In this document: positions 1-5,989 of the stretch, in pieces
Layout: each line of letters begins with the position of its first letter
Numbering within the stretch: position 1 is the stretch's first letter
Origin: Bacteroidota bacterium
GTDB lineage: Bacteria; Bacteroidota; Ignavibacteria; UBA10030; UBA8401
Direction of reading: 5' to 3'
DNA length: 64,000 nt
Assembly (NCBI GenBank): GCA_035506275.1
Contig: DATJPT010000010.1
Span: 62,001 to 126,000 of the forward strand
Program-made: the position numbers and the translations under genes
The notes under the pieces: generated by a model
The model's input: the letters and a program-made list of their open reading frames with translations, nothing else
Database searches by the model: none
Told to the model about the DNA's origin: nothing

Positions 1-208
1 CGTCGGATATGATCCTGCCGAATCCGACGAGGGTTCCTGAATCGTAAATAGACAAACGATACCAGCTGTGAGCGATTGCAATGCCCAGGTCGGCTTTTGT
101 AAAGCTATACTCGTCGTTCCAACCGGTTGTTTGAAATAGATCCCAGTAATCATCAATAAGAGGAAGCTCCTCGCTGGTTTTGAACGAAGCAGGCCGTTGA
201 TCCTTCAT
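1..208 (-). CDS. GNAT-family N-acetyltransferase (N-terminal part, cut by window start)
   Basis: Reading the minus strand from an ATG at 208 gives 69 residues open to the window edge. The protein begins MKDQRPASFKTSEELPLIDD, then has a ..DLFQTTGWNDEY.. segment and a strand ending in LVGFGRIISD. This pattern (an N-terminal helix with TGW, then a beta strand with GxxRxxSD) is that of small GNAT acetyltransferases, which move an acetyl group from acetyl-CoA to an amine. The acetyl-CoA-binding motif would lie outside the window, so the substrate cannot be judged. A good minus-strand promoter sits at 296-326. Family assignment is from residue pattern only. Confidence 0.72.
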   Translation of the reverse strand, partial: MKDQRPASFKTSEELPLIDDYWDLFQTTGWNDEYSFTKADLGIAIAHSWYRLSIYDSGTLVGFGRIISD

Positions 209-295
209 CGCATTCTCGCGGATTTGGCGTTTCGGAAAAGATGGACAGAGATGATTCAGTGGGCACGGCTGATCCACAATAACACCGTGACGAAG

Positions 296-326
296 CTAAA
301 CTAAAATAAATCGGGGGAAAATGCAA
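296..326 (-). promoter_or_regulatory. promoter for the GNAT gene
   Basis: On the minus strand TTGCAT (326-321) is followed after exactly 17 bases by TAGTTTAG (303-296). The same layout, TTGnnn-N17-TAnnTTTR, is found before several other genes in this window and resembles the Bacteroidetes -7 box. Transcription would begin near 290, about 80 bases before the ATG at 208. Confidence 0.5.
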
Positions 327-492
327 CCGATGCCGTCAACGGGTAGCGCTACAGTTTTCCTCATTCCTCATCTCCGATCGGGAACGGAGTAAATATTTCA
401 GCCAAGGCCAAGATACCGACGCTGCTCCGAACTGAGTTTGGGAGCGAGTGGGGGAATGCTCATCCTGTATAACCACCCAGCAATCTATTCAT

Positions 493-523
493 TTGACATT
501 CCGGCGAAATTGCTCCATATTTG
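493..523 (+). promoter_or_regulatory. promoter for the ABC-2 permease pair
   Basis: TTGACA (493-498), a 17-base spacer, then CATATTTG (516-523). This matches the TTGnnn-N17-TAnnTTTG form seen at 31480 and 32262 with one mismatch in the -7 box. Transcription from here would give a leader of about 200 bases before the ATG at 728, and that leader contains the hairpin at 638-676. Confidence 0.45.
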
Positions 524-637
524 CGTGGAAACTTTCCCGCGAATTGCTTCCTTTCGACGGTAAAGGTTCCGTTGCATTGACCCCGGTACAACGGGGACTC
601 CTATGTGCAGGGAATTGTGACGCAAGAGAAATTAGAA

Positions 638-676
638 GCCTCTGTTGGCAACGCCGGCAGAGGCTATTTTATTTTG
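638..676 (+). terminator. intrinsic-terminator-like hairpin in the permease leader
   Basis: GCCTCTG (638-644) pairs with CAGAGGC (658-664) across a 13-base loop and is followed by TATTTTATTTTG. It lies between the putative promoter at 493 and the permease start at 728, so it may act as an attenuator rather than the end of an upstream gene, because no plus-strand gene precedes it in the window. Confidence 0.45.
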
Positions 677-727
677 AGCCTGTCATTCCGGCCGGGCACT
701 CCACGGAAGCAATGCGATGGTTCACTT

Positions 728-1858
728 ATGATCAACCGGGTTTTTGCTATAGTCAAAAAGGAATTAAGGCAGGTCGTTCGCGACAAACGAACTCTGGGCA
801 TTCTCGTGGTCGTTCCCGCCTTCATGATCGTCATGTTCGGCTATGCGCTGAATTTCGACGTCAAGCACACGACCCTCGCACTTTACGACGAGGAAAAGAG
901 CTGTGAAAGCAGGGCGTTCACCGAAGAATTTCTTCATTCGGAATATTTCGATTTCAAGTACGTACTCAAGGACAAAAGTGAGATCGATGATCTGCTGGGG
1001 CGAGAACAATGCAGGATCGTCATCGTTATCCCGCGCGATTTTTCCCATCATTTGAAGGAAGGGGTTGAAGCGCCGGTTCAGTTCATCGCCGATGGGGCCA
1101 ACTCGAATGCCGCCACCACCGCCATCGGATATGTCATGGCGATCACGCAGGAATACTCCACCAAGATCGTTCTGCAGTCCCTTCAACGAGAAGGAAGAAC
1201 TGATATTTCCATGCCGATCGATTTTCGCCCCCGGGTGTGGTATAATCCTGAGCTTCGAAGCGCCAAATTCCTCGTTCCGGGCCTGATCGCGTTCATCCTG
1301 ATGGTGACCGCAGTCGTCTCCACTTCGCTCTCCGTCGTGCGCGAAAAAGAGAGGAATACCATCGAACAAATTATCGTCTCGCAGACCCGTCCTGTCGATT
1401 TCATCCTTGGCAAGACCATCCCGTACATGATCCTTTCGTTCGCGGCATCGCTCATCATCCTTCTGGTGAGTTATCTCCTTTTTGACGTCGCAATAAAAGG
1501 GAACATAATTCTTCTTCTCGCTCTTACGCTTATCTTTCTGACCGGCTGTCTGGGGCTCGGGCTGCTTATTTCGACGCTCGCTGAAACTCAGCAGGTCGCG
1601 TTCATGCTGGCCGTGATGCTCACAATGCTCCCGACGTTTCTTCTTTCAGGATTCGTGTTCCCGATCAGAAACATGCCCGTCGTGATCCAGGCTATAACGT
1701 ATCTGATCCCCGCACGATATTTCCTGGTCATTCTTAGAGGGATCATTCTCAAGGGAGTTGGATTGAGGGCGATATTCCCTGAGGTTATCATGTTGATCGT
1801 ATTCGCCGCTATCGTTTTAACGGTCAGTGCTGCAAGGATGAAGAAGAGGAGCTGGTAG
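728..1858 (+). CDS. ABC-2 type exporter permease (YbhS/YhhJ-like), first of a pair
   Basis: A 376-residue membrane protein starting MINRVFAIVKKELRQVVRDKR. The layout is typical of ABC-2 (ABC2_membrane_3) permeases: one N-terminal membrane segment (about residues 20-42), a large periplasmic domain of about 130 residues, then five hydrophobic segments from about residue 180 to the end. The family exports drugs or lipids across the inner membrane, powered by a separate ATPase and usually helped by a HlyD-type adaptor. An in-frame extension back to 605 has no family similarity, so the ATG at 728 was chosen. It ends 4 bases before a paralogous permease (1863). No ATPase or adaptor gene is visible next to it, which is unusual for this family. 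Confidence 0.85.
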   Translation: MINRVFAIVKKELRQVVRDKRTLGILVVVPAFMIVMFGYALNFDVKHTTLALYDEEKSCESRAFTEEFLHSEYFDFKYVLKDKSEIDDLLGREQCRIVIVIPRDFSHHLKEGVEAPVQFIADGANSNAATTAIGYVMAITQEYSTKIVLQSLQREGRTDISMPIDFRPRVWYNPELRSAKFLVPGLIAFILMVTAVVSTSLSVVREKERNTIEQIIVSQTRPVDFILGKTIPYMILSFAASLIILLVSYLLFDVAIKGNIILLLALTLIFLTGCLGLGLLISTLAETQQVAFMLAVMLTMLPTFLLSGFVFPIRNMPVVIQAITYLIPARYFLVILRGIILKGVGLRAIFPEVIMLIVFAAIVLTVSAARMKKRSW

Positions 1859-1862
1859 TCGC

Positions 1863-2996
1863 ATGGAGACCATCCTGACCTTCATCCAAAAAGAGTTCCA
1901 GCAGCTCCGACGCGACCCGAAGATGATCGCGATCAATTTTTTTGCGCCGATTTTCCAATTGATCATCCTCGGGTACGCCGCAACGCTGGATGTGCGCGAT
2001 ATTCCGATGATCGTGTACGACATGGACGATTCTCCAACGAGCCGAGACTTCATCAGAAAATTCTCGGAGTCCGGCTACTTCTCGCTGGCCGGACAGGCCC
2101 TAACGTACGCCGACGTTGACCGGGCGATCGACAGCAGGGGGGCGTCCATTGCCGTCGTCATTCCCCTGAATTTCAGCAACGATCTCATTTCCGGCATTCC
2201 ATCCCAGCTCCAAATTATAGCTGACGGCTCCGAAACGAACTCCGCGACGATTGGATTGAGCTATGCTTCGATGATCGTCCAGCAATATTCAGAGAACATT
2301 ATCATCAAGAAATTTGAAGCGGTCAAAGGGAAAGGGGGAAGACCGGCGATGATCGATCCGCTGGTGCGTGTGTGGTATAACCCCGAACTGAAAAGCCGCA
2401 ATTTCATGGTTCCGGGAGTGCTCGCGTTACTGCTCATGGTGTTGACCATGATTCTGACATCGCTCGCGATCGTAAAAGAAAATGAAGCAGGAACTATGGA
2501 ACAACTGATCGTGACGCCGATAAAACCGTATCAACTCGTCATCGGAAAACTTGCGCCGTTTTTTCTGATCGGGATCGTCGATATTGTTTTCGTCCTTTTG
2601 GTCGCGACGTTGTGGTTCGGTGTACCGTTAAAAGGGAGCGCCGTGCTGATTTTCGTTTTATGCATGGTGTTTCAAATGACGACGCTGGGAGCAGGACTGT
2701 TCGTGTCCACGGTTTCGCGCACTCAACAGCAGGCAATGCTCACGTCGGTGTTTTTTGTGATCCTCCCCATGATGTTCCTTTCCGGTTTTGTCTTTCCCAT
2801 CGAGAATATGCCCGCCGTCATCCGATGGTTCACTTACATTATTCCGTTGCGATATTTCTTCGTCATTATCCGAGGGGTATTTCTTAAAGGCGTCGGTCTC
2901 AGAGAATTGTGGGGCGAATCAGCTGCCCTCCTTGGATTCGGAATCATTGTTCTCACCGTGAGCATTTTGCGGTTTCAAAAAAGGATCACGAAGTAG
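1863..2996 (+). CDS. ABC-2 type exporter permease (YbhR/YhhJ-like), second of a pair
   Basis: 377 residues, METILTFIQKEFQQLRRDPK at the start, with the same architecture as the preceding gene: N-terminal membrane anchor, periplasmic domain (about residues 45-175), five C-terminal membrane segments. Shared landmarks in both paralogues are VRVWYNPEL just before the second membrane segment, GTMEQLIVTPIKP-like loops and the LSGFVFPIENMP loop before the last segments. The two products probably form the heterodimeric channel of one exporter, translated together from one mRNA (4-base gap). The driving ATPase is missing from the window. The gene ends 37 bases before the converging L,D-transpeptidase gene. 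Confidence 0.85.
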   Translation: METILTFIQKEFQQLRRDPKMIAINFFAPIFQLIILGYAATLDVRDIPMIVYDMDDSPTSRDFIRKFSESGYFSLAGQALTYADVDRAIDSRGASIAVVIPLNFSNDLISGIPSQLQIIADGSETNSATIGLSYASMIVQQYSENIIIKKFEAVKGKGGRPAMIDPLVRVWYNPELKSRNFMVPGVLALLLMVLTMILTSLAIVKENEAGTMEQLIVTPIKPYQLVIGKLAPFFLIGIVDIVFVLLVATLWFGVPLKGSAVLIFVLCMVFQMTTLGAGLFVSTVSRTQQQAMLTSVFFVILPMMFLSGFVFPIENMPAVIRWFTYIIPLRYFFVIIRGVFLKGVGLRELWGESAALLGFGIIVLTVSILRFQKRITK

Positions 2997-3033
2997 TCTC
3001 TTCTGCACGAACCCGTTGGCGTCGCCACTGTTC

Positions 3034-3555
3034 TCATGGAAGAATGATGATTTTCGTCCCGTCGCGAACGCAACGCCAGATCTCTTCGATCTCAGGGTTC
3101 GTTACAGCGATACAGCCGTCAGTCCAATCGGGGAGAGGGCGTCCATCATTCGGTGCAACGAAACCGTTCGGCAATCCATGAATCATGATCATGCCTCCTG
3201 GCGATACATGGTTTTTTCGGGCTTTCGCTATATCGGCCGGATTTGGATAAGAGACATGCAGGGCAAGGTGGTACAGACTTTTGGACTTTCTCCAATCAAT
3301 AAAATAACTTCCTTCCGGTGTACGGCCGTCTCCTTGTCGTTCCTTCGGGCCGAGAGGATCGCTGCCGAGGCAAATGCGGTACGTTTTTACAGTATCCCCC
3401 CCTTTCAGAAGCATCATTTTTCTGGCGCTTTTAAGGACGATGATCTCGTCAGCGCTAAATCCCTGTGGGAGAAACTTCTCGCCAACAATGGACGGAAGGT
3501 ACAAAAAGAGAATCGCTGCAGAACAGAGTACGGCTAATAAGAAGCACTTTTTCAT
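3034..3555 (-). CDS. L,D-transpeptidase (YkuD domain) family protein
   Basis: 173 residues from the ATG at 3555 (a TTG at 3585 would add ten residues before the signal anchor). Residues 1-22 form a hydrophobic signal or membrane anchor (KKCFLLAVLCSAAILFLYLP). The rest is a YkuD fold: an IHG motif, then DWTDGCIAVTN with the catalytic Cys. This is the usual His...Ser/Thr-x-Gly-Cys arrangement, with Thr in place of the common Ser. Enzymes of this family form 3-3 peptidoglycan crosslinks or attach proteins to peptidoglycan in the periplasm; small stand-alone members like this one are also called murein endopeptidase-like (ErfK/YafK group). It is monocistronic and convergent with the permeases. 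Confidence 0.85.
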   Translation of the reverse strand: MKKCFLLAVLCSAAILFLYLPSIVGEKFLPQGFSADEIIVLKSARKMMLLKGGDTVKTYRICLGSDPLGPKERQGDGRTPEGSYFIDWRKSKSLYHLALHVSYPNPADIAKARKNHVSPGGMIMIHGLPNGFVAPNDGRPLPDWTDGCIAVTNPEIEEIWRCVRDGTKIIILP

Positions 3556-3727
3556 TCCAGGTTTGCGGGAGAGAATCGTTGGCAAATTGGGATATCAGCA
3601 TGGGCACATTGGACGGCCCGCGGAATAAAATTCCTTCAGTCGATCAAACTTAGCGAATAGACTCCAAAGAAAAAAGTGCAAAACAGGCTGCCCCATGAAT
3701 TCGTCGACGAGCTTATTATCTTGAGAA

Positions 3728-3994
3728 GTGAGTGATTGTTACGGGCAGGCCGACGAAGTTTCAGAATACTTTTTTACCCTTAGCGCCAGGAGGAGATTTG
3801 GGACGTTGCCAGCTAATGCTTTTATGGAAATTACCCCCGATGCGCGCTTGAAAGCTCGCCGCTTGCATTTTCATTCAATGCGTTATACCTTTGCAAATCG
3901 GCTTGTGCAGAGTTGGGGTCTTTGTATTGAAGTATTTAATCTGCCACTTGAACACAAAGACAACTCAGGTAATTTTCATTTACAAGGAGAGTAA
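3728..3994 (+). pseudogene. remnant of a tyrosine recombinase (phage-type integrase)
   Basis: The frame 3728-3994 encodes, in its second half, a stretch reading LHFHSMRYTFANRL then about 13 residues and LPLEHKD. This matches the C-terminal catalytic box of tyrosine recombinases (consensus FHDLRHTFAS..., then LGHKD): the Arg of HxLR and the later His are kept, but the conserved His after Arg is Tyr, and the Leu-Gly-His is changed to LEH. The N-terminal arm-binding and core-binding parts and the terminal catalytic Tyr are absent. The piece therefore looks like a decayed integrase end, and it marks the left side of a looser accessory region. The similarity was judged by eye only. Confidence 0.5.
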
Positions 3995-4063
3995 TTGCGC
4001 AGCGGAGTTGAACCGAGGCCGCTCGTTATAAGAGTCAATCCTATCAAAGAAGAAAGGTTGTTA

Positions 4064-4738
4064 ATGAAGGTTTCACATTATTTGTCTCTCTCGTTTCTAA
4101 TTCTGACATTCGCGTCGCAGACCTTCTCTCAAAGTGTTTATCTCGAAAAAGGTCAAAGCGGTATAGGAGTTTTAGGGGATTTCTCTTCCAATCAAAGTGC
4201 GTCAGCAACAGGAGGCTCCCTGGGATATTCTATAAATAGCATTCTCGACGTTGGACTTTCTATATCGAATATCTCACCTTTGCAAAAGTTGGACGGTCGG
4301 GAGTACTACGCTGCTGCTATCGCTTTGTCCATCACACTGACTGCCGTCAAACAAGACCCAACAAACGCTATCTCACTTGCGTTCAGCGCCGCGGACCTTA
4401 GTTACAAGTATACCTCTCCCGCATTAGACCAAAATAGCCCGACCACGGAGCCCACCGGATTTTCGATAGGAGCGTCGGTCTATCGGAATATCACAGTCTC
4501 TCCCGCAATAGAGCTCCAGCCTCAAATCGGAATTTCCTATGCAAGAGTGAACGCCGAAGTCAAAGACACTCATGGCAACCCTGTCATCCCAGGCTATAAT
4601 TCGGCAGTCTTTGATGTTGGGCTTTCATTGCTGTTTCACACAGGACCAACAACTCTCATTGGCATTAGTCCATCGGTTGGGAAAGACAAGTACCATACTA
4701 CGTTTGACCTGGCCGCTGGTTTTGTATTTATCCTTTAA
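4064..4738 (+). CDS. small secreted, probable outer-membrane beta-barrel protein
   Basis: 224 residues from ATG 4064, preceded by AAAGG at 4054-4057. Residues 1-22 form a signal peptide (LSLSFLILTFASQTFSQ, cleavage expected after SQ). The mature part is made of alternating hydrophobic and polar strands rich in Gly, Ser, Tyr and Asn, and it ends with an aromatic/hydrophobic strand (FDLAAGFVFIL), as expected for an outer-membrane barrel. No specific family was recognised. It follows the integrase remnant directly, and an in-frame extension back to 3995 has no support. No terminator was seen downstream. Confidence 0.65.
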   Translation: MKVSHYLSLSFLILTFASQTFSQSVYLEKGQSGIGVLGDFSSNQSASATGGSLGYSINSILDVGLSISNISPLQKLDGREYYAAAIALSITLTAVKQDPTNAISLAFSAADLSYKYTSPALDQNSPTTEPTGFSIGASVYRNITVSPAIELQPQIGISYARVNAEVKDTHGNPVIPGYNSAVFDVGLSLLFHTGPTTLIGISPSVGKDKYHTTFDLAAGFVFIL

Positions 4739-4861
4739 GATCTTGCTTTTGTGGCTGATTAAGATGACTGGACCAGCCGTCGACGATTTTTCCGTAGGCG
4801 CCGGATCTGTCCGCGGACGATTTATTCCAGATTGTCGAATAAGTAATACTGGTTCACGCGT

Positions 4862-5404
4862 ATGAACTTTGTTGAATCGATACCGTTCATCGTGGGATTC
4901 ATTATGCGGGGGGAATCCGGACTATTGATGTGCCTGTTGTATTATGCCAATCAACCTGAATATTGGTTTTTGATTTGCGGGTTTGCTGTTATTGCATCGA
5001 ACGTTTCTTTCCTATGCTATTATTCTCTCGGATTCTATGCGGACCGTTTTAATTCGCTTCATAAGTACGTCGAGATCTTAAAGAAACGGATACCCGCTCC
5101 GTCAATTCACGTTCCGACACCGCTCGTACTGCTCATTCTGAGGTTCTTGATCGGAGTCCGCAATCCCGCGGCCGTATTTATCGGCATAAAAAAATACTCA
5201 GTTGTACAATTTACGATATACAATTTTCTCGGCAGCATCATCTGGATACTGTCATGGTTTGGGGTCTTCTATATCCTCCGTGCTGGGACATACAATGCTC
5301 TTGTTCAATATGGAAATGTGATATACACGGCATATGGCGCATTATTGATTGTATGGATTGCCGGGTCATTCTTATTAAATGCCTTCAAAGAAAAACCATC
5401 ATGA
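4862..5404 (+). CDS. DedA/VTT-domain family membrane protein
   Basis: 180 residues with four or five hydrophobic segments. The central part reads ILRFLIGVRNPAAVFIGI, then KYSVVQFTIYNFLGSIIWI, which corresponds to the DedA signature (RFIPGVRT...aG...M....F..YN..GA..W). DedA proteins are inner-membrane transporters linked to undecaprenyl-phosphate or phospholipid flipping and to envelope homeostasis. The motif Arg residues are kept (RF, GVR), but Thr is replaced by Asn. The N-terminal part is shorter than in typical DedA proteins (about 200-220 residues). It stands alone, and the imperfect hairpin at 5567 may end its transcript. Confidence 0.62.
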   Translation: MNFVESIPFIVGFIMRGESGLLMCLLYYANQPEYWFLICGFAVIASNVSFLCYYSLGFYADRFNSLHKYVEILKKRIPAPSIHVPTPLVLLILRFLIGVRNPAAVFIGIKKYSVVQFTIYNFLGSIIWILSWFGVFYILRAGTYNALVQYGNVIYTAYGALLIVWIAGSFLLNAFKEKPS

Positions 5405-5566
5405 TCGATTTCAGATATTCTCGCACTCTTGCGCTGCTCCCTTTCAACCCTTCACCATCTGAGGCTATTCGTTGACTTAATTCCGAAAAAGGGGTATCAT
5501 TGCATAGTCAACTGCAACTGAACTCCCGGGGAGGACTATTGTGCGGTTGGACCGAGCATATCAAGA

Positions 5567-5610
5567 AACCTCTGGAATTCCGTACAGCGGAATGAAAGAG
5601 GTTTTATCGT
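5567..5610 (+). terminator. imperfect terminator-like hairpin
   Basis: AACCTCT (5567-5573) pairs with AGAGGTT (5597-5603), and inside it ATTCCG (5577-5582) pairs with CGGAAT (5588-5593). A short T-rich tail (TTTTATCGTTT) follows. It lies about 160 bases past the DedA-like gene, which it could terminate. Confidence 0.4.
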
Positions 5611-5650
5611 TTATGGGAGGATGCAAAAAAACCACCTTAATTTAGATAGA

Positions 5651-5869
5651 AGTTTGATAGAAGCTATTTCAAAAATATGTCACTTCATCCTCCCAACGAG
5701 TTTGCGACCCGCAGGGTCTTTGACGGCGCGTCGTTTCATTCGCTTGCCCCCCGGAGGGGTCCTTTGGGGACAGGATGAACCCCCCATTTGTTCACCCTGA
5801 GCGAGTCCCTAAGGGGACGAGTCGAAGGGTCAATCTAATTTCATTCTTCAGATAGCTTCTATTCGAACT
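5651..5869. mobile_element. MITE-like element with imperfect terminal inverted repeats
   Basis: The segment is bounded by two inverted copies of a 26-27 base sequence: 5651-5676 and the complement of 5843-5869. They share AGTT, then ATAGAAGCTAT, then an A-rich end, with a few mismatches and one gap. Inside are several palindromes: GACCCGCAGGGTC near 5706, CCCCGGAGGGG near 5749, and a long imperfect hairpin around 5788-5832 built on CACCCTGAGCGAGTC. There is no coding frame. This is the form of a non-autonomous transposable or palindromic intergenic repeat. A target-site duplication was not evident, so movement is inferred. Confidence 0.4.
5741..5779 (-). repeat. dispersed 39-base repeat, copy 1 (inverted)
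   Basis: The complement of 5741-5779 matches 16644-16682 at 35 of 39 positions by hand alignment. Both contain CCCAAAGGACCCCTCCGGGG followed by a GCAAGCG end. This copy sits inside the MITE-like segment. Confidence 0.6.
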
Positions 5870-5945
5870 TGGTTATTTTTATCACCTACAAGCAGGAAAT
5901 TACCCTGAGGCTAAGAAATTTTTGCCATAAAAATTGAACCAACTA

Positions 5946-5974
5946 TGCGACTGCAATATCATGATGCAGTCGCA
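5946..5974 (+). promoter_or_regulatory. perfect 10-bp hairpin just upstream of a ribosome binding site
   Basis: TGCGACTGCA (5946-5955) and TGCAGTCGCA (5965-5974) are perfect inverted repeats with a 9-base loop. The stem ends 2 bases before the GGAGGGG ribosome binding site (about 5977-5983) of the repeat protein gene at 5990. There is no T-tract, so it is not a terminator. It could be an operator or an mRNA structure that affects translation or stability. Confidence 0.5.
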
Positions 5975-5989
5975 CTGGAGGGGAATAAT

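Larger units (their letters stand above)
209..727. other. intergenic region between divergent genes
   Basis: About 520 bases with no convincing gene. It holds the minus-strand promoter of the acetyltransferase, a plus-strand promoter (493-523) and a hairpin with a T-rich tail (638-676). Open frames crossing it (for example 448-906 on the plus strand) are rich in Cys, Arg and Ser, match no family, and overlap the start of the permease gene, so they are treated as chance. Confidence 0.6.

Noticed and set aside
448-906. Plus-strand open frame of 152 codons before the first permease
   Set aside because: It overlaps the permease start, has an implausible Cys/Arg/Ser-rich composition and no family features.
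3016-3537. Plus-strand frame over the L,D-transpeptidase
   Set aside because: It is the antisense shadow of a gene with a clear YkuD active site on the minus strand.
3586-3727. Attachment-site copy of the tRNA-Val 3' end next to the integrase remnant
   Set aside because: No match to the T-arm and acceptor sequence of the tRNA was found in this gap.
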